Assembly: GCF_011927795.1 (NCBI RefSeq)
Contig: NZ_JAATJJ010000001.1
Coordinates: forward strand, 1,289,300-1,353,299
DNA: 64,000 nucleotides
Source of the DNA: Saonia flava
Lineage (GTDB): Bacteria > Bacteroidota > Bacteroidia > Flavobacteriales > Flavobacteriaceae
Direction of reading: 5' to 3'
Positions 8,670 through 17,568 of the stretch are shown here, piece by piece. A model generated the notes under the pieces. It was given only the letters and a program-made list of their open reading frames with translations, was not told where the DNA came from and searched no databases. Each line of letters begins with the position of its first letter. Position 1 is the first letter of the stretch. Made by a program: the position numbers and the translations under genes.

Positions 8670-9431
8670 CTATCTTATGAAAACTGGCTGGTCTTCCCTT
8701 AGCGTATGTTCCTTACTATAGGTGTATTCGTCTCTATTAAAACCTCTTATATCTTCCATGGTTTTTGCATTGGTATCCAAAATATAGCGCACCATGGAAC
8801 CCCTTGCTTTTTTAGCAAAAAAGCTAATTACCTTTAGCTTATCATTCTTCCAATCTTTAAAAATTGGAGTAATTACAGGAACCTTAAGGGCTTTTACATC
8901 AATAGCTCCAAAATATTCATTGCTTGCCAAATTGATAAAAAGTTCGCCATCCTCCAATTCAGAATTCAAATGTTCCGTAAGTTCTTTTTTCCAAAACTCA
9001 TGCAAATTCTTTTTTCTCCCTACTTTTAATTGAGTACCCATTTCCAAACGATATGGTTGAATCAGATCAAAGGGTCTTAGCACCCCATATAGACCAGATA
9101 GAATTCTAAGAGAATCCTGTAAAGCTTTCAATTTACTTTCGAAAATAGAATAAGCATCCAGTCCTTGATACACATCACCGTTAAAGGCATAAACTGCAGG
9201 TCTTGAATTTTCCGTTGTAAATGGTATTGAAAACTGCTGATTTCGTTCCCAGTTCAATTGGGCCAAATTATCAGAAATACCCATAAGTTGAGATAGTGCT
9301 TTTGGTTTTTTCTTTGCCAAAATTTTGTTCAGCTTCTCAGCTTGTTCCAAAAATAGTGGCTGGGAATATTTGGTGGTGGGCAATTCGCTTTCAAAATCCA
9401 AAGATTTTGCAGGAGAAATAACAATTTTCAT
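8670..9431 (-). CDS. yaaA: peroxide stress protein YaaA
   Basis: A 253-aa protein of the YaaA/UPF0246 family, full length. It starts [14 protein letters not shown] and contains [15 protein letters not shown] (residues ~79-93), [26 protein letters not shown] (~107-132) and NLASNEYF. E. coli YaaA lowers intracellular free iron and so limits Fenton damage during H2O2 stress, and has a DNA-binding-capable helix-hairpin-helix fold. It lies just downstream of the rluD-like gene, on the same strand, with a 92-nt gap. Confidence 0.95.
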   Translation of the reverse strand: MKIVISPAKSLDFESELPTTKYSQPLFLEQAEKLNKILAKKKPKALSQLMGISDNLAQLNWERNQQFSIPFTTENSRPAVYAFNGDVYQGLDAYSIFESKLKALQDSLRILSGLYGVLRPFDLIQPYRLEMGTQLKVGRKKNLHEFWKKELTEHLNSELEDGELFINLASNEYFGAIDVKALKVPVITPIFKDWKNDKLKVISFFAKKARGSMVRYILDTNAKTMEDIRGFNRDEYTYSKEHTLREDQPVFIR

Positions 9432-9523
9432 TTTTTAGCTTTTTTCTGATATAAAAATAATCGGTTTTTTTTGAAATACCCCTCATACTTAAGAAGTGTT
9501 TTCAATGGAACTATTGGCAAAGC

Positions 9524-10555
9524 TTATTCCATCGATTGATGCTTGGAATAGGTCTTCCATTTTTCAATACACTGTAGCATATCATCCGGAATATCCGCAC
9601 TAAAACGCATCATTTCATTAGTAACTGGGTGAATAAAGCCTAGTGTTTTGGCATGTAATGCTTGTCGCGGCAAAACTTTAAAAGCATTATCTACAAATTG
9701 CTTGTATTTGGTAAAAGTAGTGCCCTTCAATATTTTGTCACCACCATATCTTTCATCATTGAACAAAGTGTGCCCAATATACTTCATATGTACACGTATT
9801 TGATGTGTTCTTCCCGTTTCCAATTTACAGGAAACCAAGGTGACATATCCCAACCTTTCCAATACTTTATAATGAGTCACAGCCTCCTTTCCTTGATCAC
9901 CCTCCGGAAATACTGTCATTTGCAATCTGTTCTTTGGATGTCGAGCCAAGTTTCCTTCAATAGTACCAGCATCATCCTCCACATTTCCCCAGACCAGTGC
10001 AACATACTCCCTTTCTGTTGTTTTATCAAAAAACTGCTTGGATAGATGGGTCATTGCTTGCTCTGTCTTGGCAACGACCAAAAGACCAGATGTATCCTTA
10101 TCTATCCTATGTACTAATCCCGGACGCTCGTTGCTATTTGACGGTAAATTCTCTATGTGATAGACCAAAGCATTTATTAAAGTACCAGAGTAGTTTCCAT
10201 GCCCAGGGTGCACTACCATACCAGCAGGTTTATTCACAACTAAAAGCGCATCGTCCTCATATACAATATCCAAAGGAATATTCTCGGGAACCAGCAGAAA
10301 TTCATAGGGAGGGTGCTCAAACATGACCTTTACCTCATCGTAAGCCTTTACTTTATAGTTCTGTTTTACGATGATATCGTTAACCCAAATATGTCCGTCT
10401 TTTGCCGCTTGTTGAATTTTATTCCGCGTGGCATTTTCAATAAAGTTCATTAAAAACTTATCCACACGCAGGGGCTCCTGTCCTTTTGAAGCTGTAAACT
10501 TATAATGCTCAAAAAGCTCATCATCGTTAGGCTCCAAATTATCTTTTGAATCCAT
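9524..10555 (-). CDS. rluD: RluD-type 23S rRNA pseudouridine synthase
   Basis: A 343-aa RluA/RluD-family enzyme. It has an N-terminal S4 domain (residues ~22-85: LRVDKFLMNFIENATRNKIQ, VKQNYKVKAYDEV) and a catalytic domain with LVHRIDKDTSGLLVVAK, whose Asp is the nucleophile, and ETGRTHQIRVHMKYIGHTLFND. It isomerises uridines in 23S rRNA; which ones cannot be told from sequence. The frame is open a further 186 nt upstream, but that part overlaps the PASTA gene and lacks family similarity, so I start at the ATG at 10555, directly after the PASTA stop. Confidence 0.92.
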   Translation of the reverse strand: MDSKDNLEPNDDELFEHYKFTASKGQEPLRVDKFLMNFIENATRNKIQQAAKDGHIWVNDIIVKQNYKVKAYDEVKVMFEHPPYEFLLVPENIPLDIVYEDDALLVVNKPAGMVVHPGHGNYSGTLINALVYHIENLPSNSNERPGLVHRIDKDTSGLLVVAKTEQAMTHLSKQFFDKTTEREYVALVWGNVEDDAGTIEGNLARHPKNRLQMTVFPEGDQGKEAVTHYKVLERLGYVTLVSCKLETGRTHQIRVHMKYIGHTLFNDERYGGDKILKGTTFTKYKQFVDNAFKVLPRQALHAKTLGFIHPVTNEMMRFSADIPDDMLQCIEKWKTYSKHQSME

Positions 10556-10556
10556 T

Positions 10557-11144
10557 TTATTGATTATCAGCCTGAATAATGGCCTTTTCAGGTATTTTTC
10601 CGTTTCCGCAGATAAGTTCAACTTTGGAAGTTTTTGGAAGCCTCTCACCTGGTGAAATATACTTTCCCTTATACTTAATATTATAGACCATGTCCTTCCC
10701 CAACTCATCAATATATGTAATTCTTTCCACATCCAGGCCAACTGCTTTTAGCATGGATGACGCATTTCGTTGCGTGACTTGAATAATTCTAGGAACCGTT
10801 ACTTTTTTATAACCAGAAGGATTTACAGTGACATAAATTTTTCTGTTCTCCTTCACCTTATTTCCCGCAGGTGGGGTTTGTTCAATAATAGAAAAGCGGG
10901 GATAATTGGGATCATAGTTTGCAGAATCTACTACCTCATACCTCAAATTAGCCTCTTCGATTACCTTTCGCATATCCATTACGGAAAGTTTAGAAAGGTC
11001 TGGAACCTCAACAAATTCTCCATGGTTTGTAGAACTTTTTAACCAGTTTAACGCCAAGAAAACCAAAAGTATAGATACCAATAGGGCCAGCCCCAATTGT
11101 ATCAAAAAAGTCCTACTTTTTAAAAAGTTGAAAAAATTCCTCAT
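10557..11144 (-). CDS. PASTA-domain membrane protein
   Basis: A 195-aa protein with one N-terminal membrane helix (residues ~13-35, FLIQLGLALLVSILLVFLAL) and two PASTA domains outside (about 44-110 and 115-183), each beginning with VPDLS- or VPRII-type motifs and containing EQTPPAGNKVKENRKIYVTV. There is no kinase domain. PASTA domains bind muropeptide or beta-lactam-like ligands in other proteins, so a role in sensing or organising peptidoglycan is likely but unproven. The gene abuts the rluD-type gene by one base and is divergent from ddl. An in-frame ATG at 11219 would add 25 residues of atypical N-terminus; I prefer 11144. Confidence 0.85.
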   Translation of the reverse strand: MRNFFNFLKSRTFLIQLGLALLVSILLVFLALNWLKSSTNHGEFVEVPDLSKLSVMDMRKVIEEANLRYEVVDSANYDPNYPRFSIIEQTPPAGNKVKENRKIYVTVNPSGYKKVTVPRIIQVTQRNASSMLKAVGLDVERITYIDELGKDMVYNIKYKGKYISPGERLPKTSKVELICGNGKIPEKAIIQADNQ

Positions 11145-11243
11145 TCTTTGTGTATTTATGGGCAAATATAGCAAACCCAATGCTTTTTTCTTTATTATAA
11201 ATACGTGATATTTGTTCAATCAGATTAAACATTTCCTGTGAAT

Positions 11244-12224
11244 ATGAAAAAAAATGTGGCCATTATAATGGGCGGTTACTCTAGCGAGTACAAAATATCC
11301 TTAAAAAGTGGAAATGTGGTGTATCAATATTTGGACAAAGAAAAATTCAATGCCTTTCGTATTCACATTTTAAAAGAGAAATGGGTTTATGTTGATGCAA
11401 ATGAGTCTGAGTTCCCTATAAATAAACATGATTTTTCTGTTGATATAAATGGAAATAAACAGGTTTTTGATTGTGTTTTCAACGCAATACATGGCACACC
11501 TGGGGAAAATGGGCTCATGCAAGCTTATTTTGAGTTGTTGGGAATTCCGCAAACTTCATGTGATCATTATCAATCCGCTTTAACATTTAACAAAAGGGAC
11601 CTTTTAAGCACCCTAAAACCTTATGGTATTAAATCGGCTGAATCTTACTACATAAATCTTGGAGATAAAATTGATTCCAATGAAATAGTTAAAAAGGTGG
11701 GGCTTCCTTGTTTTGTCAAGGCAAATAAAGCCGGGAGTAGTTTTGGCATCTCCAAAGTCTATAAAAAAGAGGAATTAAACACCGCAATTGACAAAGCTTT
11801 TAATGAGGATGATGAGATTATTATAGAATCCTTTTTAGATGGCATAGAAGTATCTGTTGGAGTCATCACCTACCAAGGAATAACAAAAGTACTACCCATC
11901 ACGGAAATAGTTTCGGAGAATGATTTTTTTGATTACGAGGCCAAATATGAAGGAAAATCACATGAAATAACTCCTGCAAGAATTTCCAAAGAGCAAAAAG
12001 AAAATGTTACCGAAATAGCTAAAAAAGCTTATGAAGTAATAAAAATGAAAGGATATTCCAGAAGTGAGTTCATTTTTATTGGCAATGAACCTTTTATGTT
12101 GGAAATGAATACCACACCAGGTCTTACAACCGAAAGCATCTTACCTCAACAGGCAAAGGAAGCCGGGATCGGTCTATCAGAATTATTTGGTTCTGCCATT
12201 GATGAAGCATTAACCGTAAAATAA
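11244..12224 (+). CDS. ddl: D-alanine--D-alanine ligase
   Basis: This 326-aa ATP-grasp enzyme makes D-Ala-D-Ala for peptidoglycan precursors in the cytoplasm. Motifs include the N-terminal MGGYSSEYKISLKSG (residues ~9-23), FNAIHGTPGENGLMQAYFELLGI, KANKAGSSFGISKV and FIGNEPFMLEMNTTPGLTTESILPQQA, with the metal-binding Glu/Asn. A GTG six nt upstream (11238) is in frame, but the ATG fits better. It is divergent from the PASTA gene, 99 nt apart, and precedes coaD by 41 nt on the same strand. Confidence 0.97.
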   Translation: MKKNVAIIMGGYSSEYKISLKSGNVVYQYLDKEKFNAFRIHILKEKWVYVDANESEFPINKHDFSVDINGNKQVFDCVFNAIHGTPGENGLMQAYFELLGIPQTSCDHYQSALTFNKRDLLSTLKPYGIKSAESYYINLGDKIDSNEIVKKVGLPCFVKANKAGSSFGISKVYKKEELNTAIDKAFNEDDEIIIESFLDGIEVSVGVITYQGITKVLPITEIVSENDFFDYEAKYEGKSHEITPARISKEQKENVTEIAKKAYEVIKMKGYSRSEFIFIGNEPFMLEMNTTPGLTTESILPQQAKEAGIGLSELFGSAIDEALTVK

Positions 12225-12265
12225 GTACCTTTATAAAAGCAACACAATAGCAATACAACCAACTA

Positions 12266-12724
12266 ATGAAACGTGCCATATTTCCAGGTTCTTTTGACCC
12301 ACTTACTTTAGGACATTATGATATCATAAATAGAGGAATTACCCTTTTTGATGAAATTATAATTGCAATAGGCAAGAATGCAGACAAAAAGTATATGTTT
12401 TCCCTTTCAGAACGCAAAAAATTTATTGTAGATGCCTTTAAAGATGAACCCAAGATTAAAGTTGAGGTTTATGAAGGTCTAACAGTAGACTTTTGCAAAA
12501 AAGTGAATGCAGGTTTTATATTAAGGGGATTAAGAAATCCTGGGGATTTTGAATTTGAAAAAGCAATAGCCCATACCAATAGGAAGCTTTCGGAAATAGA
12601 AACTGTTTTTTTACTTACTTCTTCAGGGAAATCTTACATAAGCTCATCTATTGTTAGGGACGTTATTAGAAATGGGGGGGATTATACAGGTTTAGTTCCT
12701 GATACTGTGATTGTTAACAGATAA
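12266..12724 (+). CDS. coaD: phosphopantetheine adenylyltransferase
   Basis: A 152-aa nucleotidyltransferase making dephospho-CoA from 4'-phosphopantetheine and ATP. It has the PGSFDPLTLGHYDII motif with the HxGH-type active site (residues ~7-21), LRGLRNPGDFEFE (~88-100) and the C-terminal ISSSIVRD motif. Length and domain content match bacterial CoaD. It is most likely transcribed with ddl. After it, 196 nt of AT-rich sequence without clear features precede the PAS kinase. Confidence 0.97.
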   Translation: MKRAIFPGSFDPLTLGHYDIINRGITLFDEIIIAIGKNADKKYMFSLSERKKFIVDAFKDEPKIKVEVYEGLTVDFCKKVNAGFILRGLRNPGDFEFEKAIAHTNRKLSEIETVFLLTSSGKSYISSSIVRDVIRNGGDYTGLVPDTVIVNR

Positions 12725-12920
12725 AATTGACATATTCCCTAAATTCCCGCCAAACTTATGGCAAATACTAGTATTTCCACCTATTCCACCAAATACACAA
12801 ATTCCTCTTTCTTATGTTTAGTGTAGGAATATACAACATCACAACATATTTTCAAGGATTCACAACAATCCTTTAGAATTCTTAAACAAGAAATATACAT
12901 TAGTAAGAAATTTCTCCATT

Positions 12921-14768
12921 ATGCTGAGTGAGTTTCAAGTTAACGTTAATGATTATCTAATAAAACAGCTTCCTACATCTACCGCTTTTTTAAATAGAAA
13001 ATTAGAGGTTCTTTACGCTTCGGATAAGTGGTATAAAGAATTTAATCTATCTCCCAAAAATGTAATAGGCGAAAATATATCTATACTTTTCAAAGCAAAG
13101 AATCCAGAATGGGAACAAACATTAAAGCAATGTTTAGATGGTAAAAGTGGTAAAAACGGAATAGTAAGTTTTTTTGATAAAAGCAATAAAGAAAAGTGGT
13201 TTGAATACAACAACGCTTCCTGGTATGATGATCAGGAGAATGTAATTGGTGTTATAGTACAAACAAAGGATATAACTGAAAAAATTCATGCCGAACAAAA
13301 GCTTAAAAAATTAGAACTTCTATTAAAAGAAAAATCTGAAATCGCAAAAATTGGAAGTTGGGAATTGCGAATTGCAGACAATAAGGTTACATGGTGCGAT
13401 ATAACAAAAAAAATTCATGAAGTCCCTAAAAATTATATGCCTGATGTAGACACAAGCATAAATTTTTATAAAAATGGTTTTAGCAGAAATACTATATCCA
13501 TGGCCGTGTTTCATGCAATAAACAATGGGACTCCTTGGAACGAAAAACTACAGATGATTACCGCCAAAGGAAAGGAACTTTGGGTAATTGCCGCAGGAAA
13601 ACCAGTATATGAAGGAGAAAAACTGGTAAGCATAATTGGTACTTTTCAAGACATTACCGCCCAAGTTGAATCTGAAATGAAAGCCAAGGAAAATGAGCAT
13701 CTTTTAACAACACTTGTGGATAATCTTCCCATAAATATATATTTTAAGGATTTAGAATCAAGAAAAGTGTTTGTAAATAAATCTGAATGTGAATACTTAG
13801 GAATGCCACAAAATAAGCTTTTAGGAAAGAATGATTTTCAGTTATACAACAAAGAAATAGCACAAATTTCGAGAAATGAGGATTTAGAGGTAATGCACAA
13901 TCTAGAACCTATATTGGGAATGGAGACCACCAATATTAAAAAAAATGGTGAAAAAACTACATTTATAACCTCTAAAATACCTTTAAAGGGAGAGGATGGA
14001 AATGCATATGGTCTTGTGGGGTTCAGTATGGACATCACTCCCATGAAACAAAAAGAGGAAGAATTAAGAAACCTTATAAACGTTACTTCCCTTCAAAATA
14101 AAAAACTTATAAATTTTGCCCATATTGTATCCCATAACCTTAGATCCCACTCCGCAAATTTTTCAATGTTATTGGATTTCTTTGTAAACGAAGAAAATGA
14201 AAAAGAAAAACAAAACATTATTGGAATGCTTGTCGATGCCTCGGACAATTTATTGGAAACCTTGGACAATTTAAATGATGTGGTTGCAATTAACACCAAC
14301 ATTAATTTAGATAAAAAATCTGTTAATTTAAGTAAGAAGATTGATTCTGTCCAAAAAAATCTAATAGCCTTTCTACAAGGCAATGATGCCATAATTGAAA
14401 ATAAAGTCCCGAATGATATAAATATAAAAGTGGTTCCTGCATATATAGAAAGTATTTTAATGAATTTCATTACAAACTCTGTTAAATATAAGGACCCCAA
14501 TAGAAAACCTATAGTAAGTTTAAAAGCAAAAAAACTAGAAAATTATACATTATTGAGCATATCTGACAATGGTTTGGGTATTGACCTTAATAAATACGGA
14601 GACAAACTTTTTGGTATGTATAAGACTTTTCATAACCATTCAGATGCAAAAGGAATTGGTCTTTACATTACCAAAAATCAAATAGAGGCTATGAACGGTT
14701 ATGTGACCACGCAAAGTGAAGTGGGCAAGGGCACAACATTTAATATATACTTCAATGAAAACAATTAA
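12921..14768 (+). CDS. PAS-domain histidine kinase
   Basis: A 615-aa soluble protein with no signal peptide or membrane helix. It has three PAS domains: residues ~10-120 (ending GVIVQTKDITEKI), ~130-240 (IIGTFQDITAQV) and ~255-375 (LVGFSMDITPMK). The phosphoacceptor region at ~400 (FAHIVSHNLRSH, His405) differs from the classical SHELRTPL box but is a known flavobacterial variant. The HATPase_c domain has N-box FITNSVKYKD and G boxes SDNGLGIDL and AKGIGLYITK. It is presumably a cytoplasmic sensor of redox, gas or small ligand. Its stop overlaps the start of the response regulator gene by 14 nt, so they form one pair. Confidence 0.88.
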   Translation: MLSEFQVNVNDYLIKQLPTSTAFLNRKLEVLYASDKWYKEFNLSPKNVIGENISILFKAKNPEWEQTLKQCLDGKSGKNGIVSFFDKSNKEKWFEYNNASWYDDQENVIGVIVQTKDITEKIHAEQKLKKLELLLKEKSEIAKIGSWELRIADNKVTWCDITKKIHEVPKNYMPDVDTSINFYKNGFSRNTISMAVFHAINNGTPWNEKLQMITAKGKELWVIAAGKPVYEGEKLVSIIGTFQDITAQVESEMKAKENEHLLTTLVDNLPINIYFKDLESRKVFVNKSECEYLGMPQNKLLGKNDFQLYNKEIAQISRNEDLEVMHNLEPILGMETTNIKKNGEKTTFITSKIPLKGEDGNAYGLVGFSMDITPMKQKEEELRNLINVTSLQNKKLINFAHIVSHNLRSHSANFSMLLDFFVNEENEKEKQNIIGMLVDASDNLLETLDNLNDVVAINTNINLDKKSVNLSKKIDSVQKNLIAFLQGNDAIIENKVPNDINIKVVPAYIESILMNFITNSVKYKDPNRKPIVSLKAKKLENYTLLSISDNGLGIDLNKYGDKLFGMYKTFHNHSDAKGIGLYITKNQIEAMNGYVTTQSEVGKGTTFNIYFNENN

Positions 14769-15159
14769 TTCTATATGTATAATAGATGACGATCCAATCA
14801 CAGTATTTGGGGTTAAAAAAATCCTGGGTAAAATTGTTGAATGGAATGAAATGAGTTCTTATGCAGATGGAAAATCCGCTATTGATGGGCTAACTTCGGT
14901 TTTTATAAACAATGGCAAAACTCCAGATATTATTTTTTTGGACATTAATATGCCGATTATGGATGGGTGGCAATTTTTGGAAGAATTTATAAAGTTACCC
15001 ATTACAAAAAAAGTTCAAATTAACGTTGTTACTTCTTCCATTGATCCAGTGGATCAAAAAAAGGCAGAGGATTTTGCCCTTATGACCCATCACATTATAA
15101 CTTTTAGGAACAAACCACTTAGAATTGAAGAAATGAAAGAGGTTACAAAAGCTGCTTAG
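14755..15159 (+). CDS. single-domain response regulator (CheY-like)
   Basis: A 134-aa receiver domain only, with acidic pocket IIDDDPI (residues ~8-14), phosphoacceptor Asp63 in IIFLDINMPIMDGW, a Thr/Ser after the fourth strand (VVTSS) and conserved Lys in RNKPL. There is no output domain, so it probably acts by protein contact or in a phosphorelay from the overlapping PAS kinase. The frame is open 39 nt further upstream within the kinase gene, but the ATG at 14755 starts the first strand (MKTINSICIIDDD) and is preferred. Confidence 0.9.
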   Translation: MKTINSICIIDDDPITVFGVKKILGKIVEWNEMSSYADGKSAIDGLTSVFINNGKTPDIIFLDINMPIMDGWQFLEEFIKLPITKKVQINVVTSSIDPVDQKKAEDFALMTHHIITFRNKPLRIEEMKEVTKAA

Positions 15160-15169
15160 TTTTAAAAAA

Positions 15170-15177
15170 TAATTTTG
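15170..15177 (+). promoter_or_regulatory. TAnnTTTG-like -7 promoter element
   Basis: TAATTTTG matches the Bacteroidetes -7 consensus TAnnTTTG and lies 36 nt before the M14 lipoprotein gene at 15214, within the 54-nt gap after the response regulator. No good -33 TTTG is visible at the usual spacing, so this is a weak call. Confidence 0.35.
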
Positions 15178-15213
15178 TTTAAGTTTGTTGTATATACCTA
15201 GCAAGGTAAATGG

Positions 15214-16971
15214 ATGCAAAAAGAACAAATGAAACGGCTTGCCTATATTTTTTTATTTATTGTCTTTCTATCTTGTGAAGAAAAACAAACAAATCAGGTA
15301 TTGGATTTTCAAACCTATTTTGAAATTTCCGATGGTCAGGAAACACCTTCATACAATGAGGTAATAAATTTCTATATTGAGCTTGCCAAAAAATTCCCTG
15401 AAATAAATATTCAAACTATTGGAGAGACGGATAGTGGGTTCCCTTTACATATAGTGACCTACAATCCTGATGGGGACTTTAATTTTCAAAAAATATCAGA
15501 AGACAAAGCCATTATAATGATAAATAATGGTATTCATCCTGGCGAAAGTGATGGTGTAGATGCTACCATGCTTTTATACCGAGATTTAGCGGTAGAAAAA
15601 ATAAAAGCTCCAAAAAATACTGTTTTGGCAGCAATTCCAATTTACAACATTGGCGGAGCACTAAACAGAAACTCGACCACAAGGGTCAATCAACAAGGTC
15701 CTAAGGAATACGGGTTTCGGGGAAATGCACAAAACTATGACCTGAACAGGGATTTTATAAAAACCGACACCAAAAATACAAAAACCTTTGCCAATATCTT
15801 TCATTTAATAAAACCTGATATTTTTATTGACAATCATGTTAGCAATGGTGCGGACTATCAATATGTATTGACCCATCTTTTTACTCAGCATAATAAATTG
15901 GGAGGAAAATTAGGGAACTATCTTCACAATGAATTAATGCCTGCGCTTGAAACTTCCTTGGCAAAGGACAATTGGGACATTACTCCATATGTCAATGTAT
16001 TCAATGAGGTTCCAGAAAATGGGTTTTCCCAATTCATGGATCATCCAAGATATTCTACAGGCTATACAACCTTATGGAACACGTTGGGAATGATGGTAGA
16101 AACACATATGCTAAAACCTTACAAACAAAGAGTTGAGGGCACATATGAGTTGATGAACAAAATGATTTCCATAGCAGAAAAAGATGTAAAAAAAATAAAA
16201 AGATTAAGACAAGAAACCATAGAAGTACAATCAGAACAGGAGTTCTATTACAATAACTGGCAGTTGGACACTTCCAAAATTTCAACACTGCAATTTAAGG
16301 GTTATGAAGCTGATTTTATTCCAAGTGAAATAACTGGCTTTACAAGGCTCAAATATGACAGAAATAGACCCTTTACAAAAGAAGTGGCATACAGCAATTA
16401 TTTTGTTCCCCAGGATACTTTAAAAATTCCAGAAGCTTACATATTTAAAAAAGGATGGTCCAAAGTAGTAGACCTTCTCGAATTAAATCATATTTCTTAT
16501 GAAAGATTGGCCAAGGATACATTATTAACAGTTGAATCCTATAGGATTAAAGATTATAAAACTAGAAACAATGCCTATGAAGGGCATTATCCTCATTATG
16601 AAACCAAAGTATCCAAGATCACAAAAAAAATACAATTTTCAGCAGGGGATTTTCTAATCCCTACCAATCAATTGGGATTAAGGTATATTATGGAGACTTT
16701 GGAACCCACGGCAGTAGATTCTTTTTTTAATTGGAATTTCTTTGATACCGTACTTCAACAGAAAGAGGGTTTTTCACCCTATGTTTTTGAAGAACTTGCA
16801 TTGGAAGTTTTAAATGGGAATGAGGTGTTAAAAACAGAGTTTGAACTCAAAAAGGAAAACGAAAAAGAATTTTCTGAAAATTGGTATGCTCAATTAAATT
16901 GGGTTTATCAACATTCAGAATATTACGAGCAAGCTCATTTACAATACCCAGTGTATAGAATTATAGAATAA
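15214..16971 (+). CDS. M14-family zinc carboxypeptidase-like lipoprotein
   Basis: A 585-aa exported protein with a lipoprotein signal (LAYIFLFIVFLSC; the lipobox Cys follows FLS). The catalytic domain has NGIHPGESDG (zinc His and Glu, residues ~109-118), RGNAQNYDLNRDF (~173-185), FIDNHVSNGADYQY with the third zinc His, and VETHML with the likely catalytic Glu. Motif order fits the M14 carboxypeptidase family used for surface peptide trimming. The C-terminal ~230 residues have no recognisable domain. Start: an AAGG lies about 10 nt before the ATG at 15214; the internal ATG at 15229 is an alternative. It converges with the NUDIX gene, leaving 2 nt between the stop codons. Confidence 0.88.
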   Translation: MQKEQMKRLAYIFLFIVFLSCEEKQTNQVLDFQTYFEISDGQETPSYNEVINFYIELAKKFPEINIQTIGETDSGFPLHIVTYNPDGDFNFQKISEDKAIIMINNGIHPGESDGVDATMLLYRDLAVEKIKAPKNTVLAAIPIYNIGGALNRNSTTRVNQQGPKEYGFRGNAQNYDLNRDFIKTDTKNTKTFANIFHLIKPDIFIDNHVSNGADYQYVLTHLFTQHNKLGGKLGNYLHNELMPALETSLAKDNWDITPYVNVFNEVPENGFSQFMDHPRYSTGYTTLWNTLGMMVETHMLKPYKQRVEGTYELMNKMISIAEKDVKKIKRLRQETIEVQSEQEFYYNNWQLDTSKISTLQFKGYEADFIPSEITGFTRLKYDRNRPFTKEVAYSNYFVPQDTLKIPEAYIFKKGWSKVVDLLELNHISYERLAKDTLLTVESYRIKDYKTRNNAYEGHYPHYETKVSKITKKIQFSAGDFLIPTNQLGLRYIMETLEPTAVDSFFNWNFFDTVLQQKEGFSPYVFEELALEVLNGNEVLKTEFELKKENEKEFSENWYAQLNWVYQHSEYYEQAHLQYPVYRIIE

Positions 16972-16973
16972 AT

Positions 16974-17561
16974 CTATTCCCGGAAAAGGATTTTAATATT
17001 TGTATAGGAATTCTCCAAAGCCTTCTTTATTTTGTTAGGGTCTTTCCATTTTACTTTAACAATACCCTCGTTCAATTGACCTACCAGCTCACCTTTATAA
17101 GAAGTTTTCATGGCGTACCAATGAACCTCTTTTAGCTTAAAGACTCCATTTCTTTTAAATACATGGTAGGTGGTTTTAAGAAAGTTTTCAATCTTTAGAC
17201 CCTTTACACCCGTTTCCTCCTCAACCTCGCGAATGGCACATTGTTCTATGGTCTCTCCCTTATCCAATTTCCCTTTTGGTAAATCCCATTTATCATTCCT
17301 ATAAATAAAAAGGACTTTACCCTCCTTATTAGTCACAACACCTCCCGCTGCTACAACCAAAGGTATCTTTTTGGTGAATTTTTTTAGGATTTCCTCGTGG
17401 TTAGGGTGATAAATGTAAGCTTCGGGAAGTTTCTTTTTAACCAATAAATCTATTGCACTATTAATTGCCTTTTCATTCAATAAAAAATATTTTCCGTCTA
17501 CGGTATCTGATAATTTATTTGTTAAAATCAGAGGGGATTCATTAACAAAAACTTTATACAT
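16974..17561 (-). CDS. NUDIX hydrolase
   Basis: A 195-aa protein with a NUDIX domain at residues ~65-170. The box GKLDKGETIEQCAIREVEEE plus TGV gives the full GX5EX7REUXEEXGU signature, so a nucleoside-diphosphate-linked substrate is cleaved; which one is not predictable. The first 60 residues are a separate N-terminal part (KVFVNESPLILTN). It sits head to head with pyrE, whose start codon is only 8 nt away. I use the ATG at 17561 because the frame extended to 17588 would overlap pyrE. Confidence 0.9.
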   Translation of the reverse strand: MYKVFVNESPLILTNKLSDTVDGKYFLLNEKAINSAIDLLVKKKLPEAYIYHPNHEEILKKFTKKIPLVVAAGGVVTNKEGKVLFIYRNDKWDLPKGKLDKGETIEQCAIREVEEETGVKGLKIENFLKTTYHVFKRNGVFKLKEVHWYAMKTSYKGELVGQLNEGIVKVKWKDPNKIKKALENSYTNIKILFRE

Positions 17562-17564
17562 TTG
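17557..17564 (+). promoter_or_regulatory. TAnnTTTG-like element overlapping NUDIX start, before pyrE
   Basis: TACATTTG matches the Bacteroidetes -7 consensus. It lies 5 nt before the pyrE ATG and overlaps the CAT that is the NUDIX start codon on the minus strand. If used, the pyrE transcript would start at or next to its ATG (leaderless). No -33 TTTG sits at a normal spacing, so this is only suggestive. Confidence 0.3.
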
Positions 17565-17568
17565 CGAT

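Noticed and set aside
9662..10326. Long plus-strand ORFs opposite the RluD-type gene
   Set aside because: They are shadows of a well-conserved minus-strand gene; no domain or signal is seen in them.
10556..10741. N-terminal extension of the RluD-type gene up to 10741
   Set aside because: It overlaps the PASTA gene in full and codes for a stretch without similarity to the S4 domain; the ATG at 10555 is preferred.
12674..12680. Run of seven G in coaD as a possible slippage site
   Set aside because: The protein continues with the expected C-terminal part (NGGDYTGLVPDT), so there is no sign of a disrupted frame.
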